Assembly: GCA_030065025.1 (NCBI GenBank)
Contig: JASJDY010000037.1
Coordinates: 1-36,810, forward strand
Length of the DNA: 36,810 nt
Direction of reading: 5' to 3'
Source of the DNA: Planctomycetota bacterium
Lineage (GTDB): Bacteria; Planctomycetota; PLA2; JAEUHO01
The notes under the pieces are model-generated. The model saw only the letters and a list, made by a program, of their open reading frames with translations. It ran no database searches and was not told the DNA's origin. Shown one piece after another: positions 1 through 8,008 of the stretch. The position numbers and the translations under genes were made by a program. Within the stretch, counting starts at the first letter, position 1; each line of letters opens with the position of its first letter.

Positions 1-393
1 AAGGCCCGCGCGCAGAAGCTGCTGCGCAAGCAGATGCTGCAGCGCCTGGCGCCGGGCGAGTTGCTCAACACGCTGCTCGAGACCGGGGACCTCATCCAGA
101 AGCTGCCCGAGCGCCTCAATCGCATCATGGACAAGGCCGCGAACAGCCAGCTCGAGGTCAAGATGCGCATGACGGACGATGGCGAGTTCGCCCCGACGGT
201 CCGACGCGCGGCCAACAACCTCACGCTGGGCATCATCCTGGCGGCGCTGATCGTCAGCGCGGGCCTCTTCAGCCGTGTCGAGGCGGGTTGGCGGCTCTGG
301 GGCTACCCGGGTCTCTCGATGCTGCTCTTCCTGGCCGCGGCAGGCATGGGTGCATTCATCCTGTTCAACATGTGGCGCCGGCGCCGGGAGTAG
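1..393 (+). CDS. UbiB/ABC1 (AarF)-family atypical kinase, C-terminal 130 residues
   Basis: The reading frame is open from the first base, so the start and the whole catalytic core lie outside the window. What is visible is the tail typical of the UbiB/ABC1/ADCK family. An amphipathic helical stretch (LLNTLLETGDLIQKLPERLN) leads into a segment rich in charged residues. Two hydrophobic helices follow (about residues 77-93 and 105-121 of the fragment), and the protein ends in a short Arg-rich cytoplasmic tail. Family members are membrane-anchored ATP-binding proteins needed for ubiquinone or other isoprenoid-lipid metabolism; that role is known for the family and not shown here. The next gene is convergent, 17 bp away. 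The assignment rests on the C-terminal signature only, because the kinase motifs are not in view. Confidence 0.72.
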   Translation, partial: KARAQKLLRKQMLQRLAPGELLNTLLETGDLIQKLPERLNRIMDKAANSQLEVKMRMTDDGEFAPTVRRAANNLTLGIILAALIVSAGLFSRVEAGWRLWGYPGLSMLLFLAAAGMGAFILFNMWRRRRE

Positions 394-410
394 GTCTACG
401 CCGGCTTCGC

Positions 411-3068
411 TCACTGCCGGCGGTAGAGATACATCACCGTGTAGCCCGTCGTCCTGATCCGGATCGAGATCTGATCCGCGTCGTTCGAGCGCGGCGTCAC
501 CTCGACGACCATCCGGGCCTGCGGGGTGTCCCGGTCCACGGCAACGTACGCACCGCGGCGGGGGTGCGGCTTGGCCGGCGGGAGGACGCGTACATCGGCG
601 CCTCGCACGATGATCTGCAAGTTGCGCCCGTAGACAACGCGACCGCTCTTGAGGATCCGCATGTCGAGCTTCGCCTCGATGCGGATAGGTCGGTTCGCGG
701 CCACTTCGCGCGGCAGCTCGGACCACCGCGCCCGGTTGGTCGAGTGCGACTCCAGCACCTTGCCTGCTTTGGTGACGCGGAACGTCTTCGTCGTGAGGGA
801 CGTCTCGTTGGCGCCGTGGCTGTACCGTTTCTGCCTGTGCGTCCCCCTGCGGGTGGTGTCCAGGTCCTTGTCGGCATCCAGGACGTCGCGGTCCACGAGC
901 ACCCAGCCGTCACGCTTGGGCCGGGGCGGAGACACGGGCTTGGGCTCGGTCGGATTCGGCTTCGCAGGCGGCGAAGGCGACGTCGCCTTCTCGGGTCGCT
1001 CGACCGTGGAGGTCAGCGGTAGCCCGTGCAGGTACTCGTAGAGCGTGCCGACGTTCTGCGACTGCCAGTCCCGCGCGTTGTTCCACAGGAACTCATACTT
1101 CTGCGCCGCCCAGTCCGGCTTGTAGTTGGGCTTGACCTTGACGTTGGGATTGTCAATGCCCACGCCCCACTCGTTGTAGCGCCCGCCCGGCGGCGGCGTG
1201 GCGATGCGCAGCCACTCATCGATCGTGGCGCGCACCCGCGGGTCGTCCCACGGACGCGGGCCCTTCAGCACATCCTCGTAGGGTGGAGGCACCGTCGGTG
1301 TCGGATCGGCGGGCCGTTCATCCGCCTCGATTCGATCGTCAGGACGCTCGTCCGCTTGAATCGGGTCGGTCGGATCCTCAGGTCGCTCGTCTGCCTCGAT
1401 CCGGTCCATCGGGTCCTCGGGCCCGTCGTCCACCTCGATGGGGTCCGTCGGAAGATCCGGCCGCTCGTCCTCATCGATCGGGTCCGCGGGATCGGTCGGG
1501 TCCGGCCGCAGCGGCGGAAGCGGAAGGTCATCGGGGACGTCCTCGTCCTCGAAGGGATCCGGAAGCGGGGGGCCGGGCCGCAGCGGCGGCTCGGGCGGCA
1601 GCGGCTCCACACCGTCCTCGATCCGCGCGTCGAGCTCACGCAGCGCACCGATGGCATTGACGAGCGGTCCGATCGGATGGTCCGTCTCCAAGCGTGTACC
1701 GGTGGAGACGAGGATGTCGCGCGCTTCCTCGAACGTCAGATCCGGCTTCACGGACTTCATGAGGGCGACGACCCCCGCAACGTGGGGCGCCGCCATGGAG
1801 GTGCCGTCCATGTACATGTAGGGGATCGTGGGATCGGCGAACCCACTCCAAATGCGCGACCCCGGCGCCGAGACCGTGGTGCCCGGTCCATAGCGTGAGC
1901 CGTTCTGGATCGGCGTGTGGGGGCGACCGTCGAGCTCCGTGTAGCCGAACACGGAACGGCGGTCATCGATGTCCGTGGCGGCCACGCCGATGACGCGCTC
2001 GGACAAACACAGCGAGTCCCAACGCGCCGGCAGGCTGTCGTTGCCGGCGGCCTTTACGATGATCACCCGACGCTCGCGCGCCAGCGCAAGCACGTTGAGA
2101 TAGGTGCGCAGTCCCTCGCGAGCGGTCTGCGTCAGGCGGCGATCGATGGCCGCGCGCGTCGCAGCCGAACCGTGCTGGAACGCGTGGTGATCGTTGGGAT
2201 GAATGCCACCCCCCAGGCTCATGTTCAGCACCGACGCGCCGGCGTCGATGGCGTACTCCATGCCCGCGATGATCTCGGCGTCGGTTCCGGTGGGCCTCAT
2301 GCCCTCCGCACGGGCATAGAGCACCTGCACGGGGATCACGGGAGAGTCGGGCGACACGCCGGCCGTGCCGACGCCGTTGTTCGCCGCTCCGGCGATCGTG
2401 ACGGCAACGTGGGTCCCGTGGCCGCTGATCCACGCGCCTGGCTCTGTCCCGTAGCGCCGATCCTGCATGCGCTCGCTGCGCGTGGCGAAGCTGTAGGGTG
2501 CGCGCAGCTTGCCGCGCATCTCCTCGTGCGCCATGCGGATGCCGTCATCGAGGACGCCCACGACGGCACCGCCCGTGGTCCGGTCCCAGGCGAACGGCAT
2601 GCCGATCCGATCAAGCCCCCAGTCCTCCATCTTGTCGGGCCCGAGGGCGGGATCGTCGAACGTCCGCAGCGTGCGCCACACGGTGTTCAGGCTGGCCGAG
2701 GCGACCGTGGGCTCGGCATCGATCGCGGCGCGGACGGCATGCCGGCGGTCGGGCGACACGCTCAGCTGCAGGACACCGACCCGCGGGATGCGCCCCACGA
2801 CGCGCACATCCCGCCAGCCCTGCTTCTCGAGCCACGCCTCGAAGTCCGCGGCACGGGCGCCCGGCGCGAGGTTGACGAGAACCTCGTCCTCGACCACCTC
2901 GCGCCGCAGATGGCGATCCACGACGATGCGCGACGGATCGAACGCGCGCAGTTCTGCGTCCTCGTCGGGACGTTGCACGGCGTTGTCCTTCTCGAGGAGC
3001 GACGGCACTACAAGCACCGCCGCCACGATGAGTCCGGCAAGGAGTAGCAAGCGAAGGAACGTCGTCAT
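411..3068 (-). CDS. Secreted/anchored subtilisin-like (S8) serine protease with Pro/Asp-rich linker
   Basis: 885 residues. Order of parts: N-terminal signal or anchor (residues 3-24); a fervidolysin-type pro-domain (about 55-135); the S8 catalytic domain (about 150-480); an acidic Pro-rich linker of repeated ADERP/DPTDPI-like units (about 490-610); and a C-terminal region of unknown fold (about 610-885). The catalytic triad is visible: Asp174 (VGVLDDG), His217 (GHGTHV) and Ser424 (GTSMAAPH), with the oxyanion Asn343 (AAGND). The ATG at 3068 was chosen because GGAG lies 7 nt upstream. A GTG 18 nt further upstream (3086) is in frame but lacks a ribosome site. The stop lies 18 bp from that of the convergent UbiB gene. 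A small secreted peptide gene sits 45 bp upstream on the same strand, so the two are probably co-transcribed. The long acidic linker suggests an exported enzyme with a separate binding or anchoring tail, which is inference. Confidence 0.9.
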   Translation of the reverse strand: MTTFLRLLLLAGLIVAAVLVVPSLLEKDNAVQRPDEDAELRAFDPSRIVVDRHLRREVVEDEVLVNLAPGARAADFEAWLEKQGWRDVRVVGRIPRVGVLQLSVSPDRRHAVRAAIDAEPTVASASLNTVWRTLRTFDDPALGPDKMEDWGLDRIGMPFAWDRTTGGAVVGVLDDGIRMAHEEMRGKLRAPYSFATRSERMQDRRYGTEPGAWISGHGTHVAVTIAGAANNGVGTAGVSPDSPVIPVQVLYARAEGMRPTGTDAEIIAGMEYAIDAGASVLNMSLGGGIHPNDHHAFQHGSAATRAAIDRRLTQTAREGLRTYLNVLALARERRVIIVKAAGNDSLPARWDSLCLSERVIGVAATDIDDRRSVFGYTELDGRPHTPIQNGSRYGPGTTVSAPGSRIWSGFADPTIPYMYMDGTSMAAPHVAGVVALMKSVKPDLTFEEARDILVSTGTRLETDHPIGPLVNAIGALRELDARIEDGVEPLPPEPPLRPGPPLPDPFEDEDVPDDLPLPPLRPDPTDPADPIDEDERPDLPTDPIEVDDGPEDPMDRIEADERPEDPTDPIQADERPDDRIEADERPADPTPTVPPPYEDVLKGPRPWDDPRVRATIDEWLRIATPPPGGRYNEWGVGIDNPNVKVKPNYKPDWAAQKYEFLWNNARDWQSQNVGTLYEYLHGLPLTSTVERPEKATSPSPPAKPNPTEPKPVSPPRPKRDGWVLVDRDVLDADKDLDTTRRGTHRQKRYSHGANETSLTTKTFRVTKAGKVLESHSTNRARWSELPREVAANRPIRIEAKLDMRILKSGRVVYGRNLQIIVRGADVRVLPPAKPHPRRGAYVAVDRDTPQARMVVEVTPRSNDADQISIRIRTTGYTVMYLYRRQ

Positions 3069-3113
3069 GAAAGGACTCCGAGTCACTGGGGATTGCCTTC
3101 GGGTGAGGAAGGA

Positions 3114-3341
3114 TCAGCAGGCGGAGCCGAAGCGCGCATCGAACGTGGACGCGGGCTGCGTGAACTCGATCGCGGGCGCAACACCGATGCCCTCCTCGAT
3201 GGCGCTGGGCTGGTGGATGCGCTCGGGCGCCTCGGCCGGGGTCTCGGCCGGGGTCTCGGCGACGGCGGTCGTGGGCGAGGAGACGCCGAGGAAGGCGATC
3301 GAGACGACGGCGACGGTGAGGATCAGGATCGTGGACTTCAT
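3114..3341 (-). CDS. Small secreted peptide upstream of the subtilase
   Basis: 75 residues: a clean signal peptide (MKSTILILTVAVVSIAFLGV, then a probable cut after TTAVA) and a mature chain of about 47 residues. The mature chain begins with the short repeat ETPAETPAEAPE and ends in a lone Cys (FGSAC). The start is set by GGAG 6 nt before the ATG; the frame stays open further upstream, but nothing there looks coding. I recognise no family. Because it lies 45 bp before the protease gene on the same strand, it could be a substrate, chaperone or inhibitor-like partner of that protease, but this rests on proximity alone. The single C-terminal Cys could allow a disulfide link between chains. Confidence 0.6.
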   Translation of the reverse strand: MKSTILILTVAVVSIAFLGVSSPTTAVAETPAETPAEAPERIHQPSAIEEGIGVAPAIEFTQPASTFDARFGSAC

Positions 3342-3416
3342 GGCGTGCTCCGTTGCTGCGGGTCGTGGTTCACCCGGCATGTACGGAGTCCCCGCCGCGG
3401 ATCGCAGCAGTTGCCG

Positions 3417-3441
3417 AGAAATCCCCCAGGGCCCGATTTCT
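3417..3441. promoter_or_regulatory. Possible operator dyad upstream of the peptide-protease pair
   Basis: AGAAATC (3417-3423) and its exact complement GATTTCT (3435-3441) form a 7-bp dyad with an 11-bp spacer. It lies 76 bp upstream of the peptide ATG in an otherwise gene-free gap (3342-3526). The spacing suits a dimeric DNA-binding protein, but no promoter boxes are clear, so this is a weak call. Confidence 0.25.
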
Positions 3442-3526
3442 TGGGCCCGAGCCGCCACCTCGGAGCCGGATGACACCCTCGCACGTGCTGCCCTCCGATG
3501 GACAGCCCCAGGAGGGGACCTGCGCG

Positions 3527-4081
3527 CTACGCCTGGAACACGTCCGCCAGAGCCAGCCGCAGGCCGGGCAGCAGGTCGGTCGTAAGCGTGTCGCCGATGC
3601 CGTAGTAGCCCTTGGGGGCGTAGTCCGTGCCGTCGTGGAGCAGACGCTCGATCGTCTTCGTCGTGCCATCGACCAGCCAGTACTCGGGCACGGCGTTCCG
3701 GGCGTAGAGATCGCGCTTCACGATGCGATCCCGCTCGGCGTGGCCGGGAGAGACGATCTCGACCAGCAGATCCGGTACGCCCCGGATCCAGTCCTGGACG
3801 ATCGACCTGTTCTCCTCGCGGATGAACAGCAGGTCGGGCTGCACGATGTCGCCGGACGGAAGGTGAACGTCGAGCGGGGCGATGTAGAGCAGGCTCGCAT
3901 CGGCCGGCTGTGTGGCACGCCGCAGGAGCACGTAGAGGTTGCCGGCAATCGACTGGTGCTCGGAGGTCGGCGAGGGCGACATGTAGATCTCGCCCGCGAT
4001 GAGCTCAGCACGGACCTCGTCGCCAAGGGCCATGAAGTCATCGACGGTCTTCAGCGGGCGGCTCGTCGCCATGGCGCCCAT
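3527..4081 (-). CDS. Uma2-family (DUF820) putative PD-(D/E)XK nuclease-like protein
   Basis: 184 residues, the usual size for Uma2 proteins. Family signatures are clear: an N-terminal helix with a LIAGEIYM-SPSP turn, then GDIVQPDLLFI (Asp83), PDLLVEIVSP (Glu108) and the VKRDLYARNAVPEYWLVD block (Lys122). Together these make the expected Asp...Glu-X-Val...Lys arrangement of a PD-(D/E)XK-like core. The biochemical role of the family is largely unknown; members multiply in cyanobacteria, Chloroflexi, Deinococcus and planctomycetes, usually as orphan genes. The start at 4081 has an excellent GGAGGT 6 nt upstream; a second Met lies three codons in. It stands alone on the minus strand between the repeat-protein gene and the secreted peptide, with no methylase nearby, so it is not a classical restriction system. 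Confidence 0.85.
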   Translation of the reverse strand: MGAMATSRPLKTVDDFMALGDEVRAELIAGEIYMSPSPTSEHQSIAGNLYVLLRRATQPADASLLYIAPLDVHLPSGDIVQPDLLFIREENRSIVQDWIRGVPDLLVEIVSPGHAERDRIVKRDLYARNAVPEYWLVDGTTKTIERLLHDGTDYAPKGYYGIGDTLTTDLLPGLRLALADVFQA

Positions 4082-4204
4082 CGTAGCACCTCCGATTCGC
4101 GCCCAGACGCGGTCGACACCACCTCGCGCGAAGGCATACGTTGGTCACATCCGCAATCGACGAGTGCGGTTGTCGGCGGTGCAAGGCCGTCGGATGCGCG
4201 TCGG

Positions 4205-6919
4205 CTACCGCCCGCGGCGGCCGGTACCCATCGGGTTCTGCTGCGGGTCGGCCCGCTCGAGTCGGAACTCGTGGGAGGAGCCGGGGATGGACACGTTGCG
4301 GTGGATCGCCGCCTCGCTGTTGTCCCGCATCCAGCCCTTGTGGCCCGGCGCGAACCAGACGACCACGTTGTAGGTGCCGGGCTTCACGTTCTCGATGCGG
4401 AAGCGGCCGCTGTCGTCGGTGCGGGCCCACATCGCGGGCTCCACATCCTCGGACGCCTCGCCACCCTGGTCCTCGCTGTCGTTGTCGATGCCGGGGTTGG
4501 GATCCGTCGTCACCGAGATGGTCGCGCGGCGCAGCGGCGCACCGTCGGCGCCACGCACCATGCCCTCGATCACCTCGCCGCGGGACAGGGCGATCGTGTA
4601 GTTCTCGATCGTCTCACCCGGGCGGATCGTGGCGTTGCGCTTGTAGAAGGTGACGTAGCCGTCCTTCGTGGCGCGCACGAGCGCGCGGCCCGGCTTCAGG
4701 TTCGGCGCGAAGAAGCGGCCTTCCTCGTCGGTGGTGTAGGCCTTGGAGCCGAGCGCCCGGCGGGCCTCCCACGAGTTGATGCGGGCCTTGCCCTGGAGGT
4801 CGTCGGGCAGGCGGCCGACCTGCACGCGCACGCCCGCCATGCGGCGGCCGTTCTCGTCGACGACGGTCCCGCGCAGGGCACCACCGGGCAGCATCTGCAG
4901 CTCGACTTCCTTCTCCTCGCCGGCGCTGAGCTTGAACGGCTTCGTCTCGCCGCTCACGTACTCCTCGCTCTCGCCGTAGACGATCCACATCTGATCGCTG
5001 CCGACGCCCTCGAGGCGGAACGTCCCGTCTTCGCCCGACATGTCGACCGGGCTGCGGCCACCCATCAGCGCCTGGCGCGCCATGTTCATGCCGCGGTTGC
5101 GCCAGCCGCCTGCGCCCTCGCCGTTGCCGCCAGGCGCAGCGCGCATGCGGATGCGGACGCCCGCGACGGGCTCACCGTTGTTGTCGACGACGGTGCCGGT
5201 CACGACACCGGCGGAGATGAGCGTGAGGTCCTTGTCGACGGTGCCGCCGGCGGCGGCGATCTCCACCTCGACGCCCTGCTCCCCGCCCGCGGGCGTGAAG
5301 CCATCGGCGAGGGCCATGAGGCGGTACTTGCCGGGGTTCACGCCGACGAGCTCGTAACTGCCGTCGGCGCCGGTCACGGCGTTCGGCGTGCCGAGCCACA
5401 TCGCGCCCATGGCGGCCCAGCCGGTCTGCATCAGCATGACCTCGGCGCCCTGGATCGGCGTGCTGCCTTCCGACGCGATGACGCGGCCCGTGATGCTGCC
5501 GCCGCGCTTCAGCGCGACCTCGACCTCGGTGGTCTCGCCTTCCTTGACGTCCGCCCACTGGTTGCCGGGCGGCGGCCACATGGAGAAGCTCGCCGTGACG
5601 TAGCCGGGCGCCTGGACGACGGCCGAGGACACCGGCCCGGGCGCGAGCGCCTCGAAGCGGAACTTGCCCTTCTCGTCGGTGAGGCGGAGGTCGGACGCGG
5701 CCTTGGCGTTCGCGTCGCGGTTGCGGCCCCAGCCCATCCGGCCGACGTAGACCGCGATGCGGGCGCCTTCGATCGCCTTGCCCGTGGCTTCGTCGGTGAC
5801 CACGCCAGCGATGTCGCCGCCCTTCAGCAGCGTGAAGTTCTTCTCCTGGTCCTGCTCGGTGATCTCGACACCGGAGACCTCGTACATGGGCGCGTAGCCC
5901 TTGGCGATGACGCCGAAGCGGTAGCGCTGCTTCGCGGTCAGCGTGTCGATCGTGTAGCGGCCGTCGCCGTCGGTGATGGCGACCTCGCGCTGCAGCGGGT
6001 TCGACGTCATGCGCCGAACGTCGCGCACGGCGATCACCTGCGCACCGACCACCGGCTTGCCCTCGGGGTCGGTGACGCGGCCGGACATGAGGCCGGCCTG
6101 ACCGAGCACGATCGTGAGCACGCCCGCGCCACGGTCACGCGCGACGAGGACGTCCGCCTCGTGCTTGCTGGCGTAGCCGCCGTGTCGCGCGACGAGGGAA
6201 TACGTCCCGTCGTCGAGTGCGGAGAATGCGAAGTAGCCTTCGTCGTCGCTGTCGACGGCCGAGAGCGGCATGGGCACCGAGCCGGCCTGCTCCGCGAGGA
6301 AGACGAGCATGCCCTTGTTGGCCATCTGCCGCTCGATCGTGTGCACCGACACGGAGGTGCCGGGTACCGGCCGACCGCTCAGGTCGACGACGCGACCGCG
6401 CAGGACGACGTCCTTGCCAAGCACGATGTCGCCGACGTCGGTCGTGGCGCTCGGGAACACGCTGATGCCCTGCAGGGTGAACTCGGAGAAGCCCTCGCCC
6501 TTGATGTGCAGCTGGTAGCCCTTGGCGGGACGCACCTGGGTGAACCACACGACGCCGGACGCGTCACTCGGCAAGGGCGTGACGATCTGACCGCGGCGGT
6601 CGAGCAGCTCGACGGCCTGGCCGGCCATCGGCTCGCGCGTGCCGACGCGGATGAGGCGCGCCTTGATCGCTCCCATGTCGCCGGCGCCGTAGCGCCCGGC
6701 CAGGCCGGCAGTGCCAAGCGAGGAGGTCTCGGCGTCCTGCGTGCCCGGGCTCTCGGCGCCGAGCAGATCCTCGGGGCCGCCGTTCGTGCCATCCGAGACG
6801 TCGCCGGAGCCACTGAGGCCGAGCGGATCGGCGACGAGGAGCACGGCGACGACGGCGACCGCGATCAGGACGAGGACGAGGGGTAGAGCGCGGCCGCTCT
6901 GGTTGTGGCTGGGCTGCAT
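4205..6919 (-). CDS. Large envelope protein with about eight carboxypeptidase-regulatory-like (beta-sandwich) repeats
   Basis: 904 residues. A short polar N-terminus and one hydrophobic helix (residues 12-30) form a signal anchor, followed by a Ser/Gly/Asp linker. At least eight beta-sandwich modules follow, each opening with a Gly-x-Val-x-D-x-x-Gly-x-Pro-Val-x-Gly signature. Examples are LRGRVVDLSGRPVPG, MSGRVTDPEGKPVVG, IAGVVTDEATGKAIEG, VTGTVVDNNGEPVAG and LRGTVVDENGRRMAG. This is the CarboxypepD_reg-like/CNA-B-like fold family. Such modules act as structural or binding stalks outside the cytoplasm, and no catalytic domain is visible. The start has GGAGG 5 nt upstream. It is monocistronic by spacing: 105 bp from the ABC genes upstream and 123 bp from the Uma2 gene downstream. 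The partner or ligand cannot be told from sequence. Confidence 0.85.
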   Translation of the reverse strand: MQPSHNQSGRALPLVLVLIAVAVVAVLLVADPLGLSGSGDVSDGTNGGPEDLLGAESPGTQDAETSSLGTAGLAGRYGAGDMGAIKARLIRVGTREPMAGQAVELLDRRGQIVTPLPSDASGVVWFTQVRPAKGYQLHIKGEGFSEFTLQGISVFPSATTDVGDIVLGKDVVLRGRVVDLSGRPVPGTSVSVHTIERQMANKGMLVFLAEQAGSVPMPLSAVDSDDEGYFAFSALDDGTYSLVARHGGYASKHEADVLVARDRGAGVLTIVLGQAGLMSGRVTDPEGKPVVGAQVIAVRDVRRMTSNPLQREVAITDGDGRYTIDTLTAKQRYRFGVIAKGYAPMYEVSGVEITEQDQEKNFTLLKGGDIAGVVTDEATGKAIEGARIAVYVGRMGWGRNRDANAKAASDLRLTDEKGKFRFEALAPGPVSSAVVQAPGYVTASFSMWPPPGNQWADVKEGETTEVEVALKRGGSITGRVIASEGSTPIQGAEVMLMQTGWAAMGAMWLGTPNAVTGADGSYELVGVNPGKYRLMALADGFTPAGGEQGVEVEIAAAGGTVDKDLTLISAGVVTGTVVDNNGEPVAGVRIRMRAAPGGNGEGAGGWRNRGMNMARQALMGGRSPVDMSGEDGTFRLEGVGSDQMWIVYGESEEYVSGETKPFKLSAGEEKEVELQMLPGGALRGTVVDENGRRMAGVRVQVGRLPDDLQGKARINSWEARRALGSKAYTTDEEGRFFAPNLKPGRALVRATKDGYVTFYKRNATIRPGETIENYTIALSRGEVIEGMVRGADGAPLRRATISVTTDPNPGIDNDSEDQGGEASEDVEPAMWARTDDSGRFRIENVKPGTYNVVVWFAPGHKGWMRDNSEAAIHRNVSIPGSSHEFRLERADPQQNPMGTGRRGR

Positions 6920-6983
6920 GGGGGCCTCCGGCAGGACGAAGCCGTGGTTGTACCCGGCAGCATGGCCTGCGGGGAGCCCTCGT

Positions 6984-7003
6984 GTCCATGAAAATATATG
7001 GAC
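6984..7003. promoter_or_regulatory. AT-rich island with a 6-bp dyad, probable promoter/operator of the repeat-protein gene
   Basis: Within very GC-rich DNA, this 20-bp island reads GTCCAT-gaaaatat-ATGGAC. It is a perfect 6-bp dyad around an 8-nt A/T core. On the minus strand the core contains TATATT, a good -10 box 70-80 bp upstream of the start at 6919, but no matching -35 box is evident. Autoregulation or repressor binding at the -10 is inference. It also lies 22 bp after the ABC permease stop, but no U-run follows, so a terminator is less likely. Confidence 0.35.
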
Positions 7004-7024
7004 AGATAACCTCGTTACCGGCGA

Positions 7025-8008
7025 TCAGGCGCCGACGCGGCGCAGCACGAGCCACGCCAGGACGGGCGCGCCGAGCACGGCGGTGACGACCGCCAGCGGA
7101 TAGCCCTGCGGGGGGTGCAGGGTGCGCGAGAGGGCATCCGCGAGCACGAGCAGGCCGGCGCCGAGCAGCGCGGCCGCCGGGATCAGCCCGCGGTGGCCCG
7201 GACCGAACAGGCGTCGGCCGATGTGGGGCACGACGAGACCGATGAAGCCGACGAGGCCGCACTGCGCGACGGCCGCCGCCGCCAGCAGGCAGCCGACGCC
7301 GCCGAGCAGCCACAGCGCCCGGCGGACCTCGACGCCCGTGTACCAGGCAGCCTCCTCCCCCAGCGTCAGCACGTCGAGGTCGCGGCCGCGGACCCAGGCG
7401 AGGCTGCCCCCCAACAGGAGCACGCCGCCGAGGACGGCGACCTTCTCGTAGTCGGCCAGGCTCAGGTCGCCCAGCAGCCAGCGCACGACATGGTGCCAGT
7501 CCTGCAGCGTGTGCAGGGCACCGGTCGCTATGGCGTGGACGAACGCGCCGACGGCGATGCCGGCGAGCAACACCGTGACGGCGGGCCGCCGTCCGCCGCG
7601 ACGCGCGAAGGAGAAGACGATCACGGCGACTGCGATGGCGCCGAGGAACGCCGCGACCCCGCGCGCCCACGCGCCGGGCATCGCGCCGCCGCCCACGAGG
7701 AACGCGGCGGCAGTGACGCCCGCGAGCGCGCCGGGACCGACGCCGAGCAGGTACGGCTCCGCCAGCTCGTTGCGCAGCAGCGCCTGGAAGAGGACACCCG
7801 AGATGCTCAAGGCCGCACCGACCAGCAGGCCGAGGAGCACCTGGGGCATGCGGACGGTGCGCACGATCTCCGCACCGACATCGTCCGCGCCTGCCGCGCC
7901 CGTCAGCACGTCCCACACGGTGCCGGCCCCGACGCCCGCGGCGGGTCCCATGCAGAGCGCGGCGCCCGCCGCGAGCAGAACGAACACGACGGCCAGCGTC
8001 CAGCGCAT
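7025..8008 (-). CDS. FecCD/BtuC-family ABC transporter permease
   Basis: 327 residues, the normal length of BtuC/FhuB/FecC-type permeases. It has about nine to ten hydrophobic helices. The family signature near the first third is present (RMPQVLLGLLVGAALSISGV followed by LFQALLRNELAEP-LLG). A second conserved block near the end (GLVGFIGLVVPHIGRRLFGP) contains the helix that touches the ATPase. It forms the membrane channel for import of a metal chelate, heme or cobalamin; the substrate cannot be told. Its ATG overlaps the stop of the binding-protein gene by one base (TGATG), so the two are translationally coupled. It is the last gene of the three-gene operon. Confidence 0.93.
   Translation of the reverse strand: MRWTLAVVFVLLAAGAALCMGPAAGVGAGTVWDVLTGAAGADDVGAEIVRTVRMPQVLLGLLVGAALSISGVLFQALLRNELAEPYLLGVGPGALAGVTAAAFLVGGGAMPGAWARGVAAFLGAIAVAVIVFSFARRGGRRPAVTVLLAGIAVGAFVHAIATGALHTLQDWHHVVRWLLGDLSLADYEKVAVLGGVLLLGGSLAWVRGRDLDVLTLGEEAAWYTGVEVRRALWLLGGVGCLLAAAAVAQCGLVGFIGLVVPHIGRRLFGPGHRGLIPAAALLGAGLLVLADALSRTLHPPQGYPLAVVTAVLGAPVLAWLVLRRVGA

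Noticed and set aside
3527-4081. Restriction-modification system around the Uma2 protein
   Set aside because: No methyltransferase or specificity subunit is nearby; the neighbours are envelope proteins.
3353-6886. Very long open frame on the plus strand (over 1,100 codons) opposite the repeat-protein gene
   Set aside because: It is an antisense shadow caused by high G+C. It has no recognisable domain and is rich in His/Arg/Asp in a pattern typical of reverse frames, while the minus-strand protein has clear repeated domains and a ribosome site.
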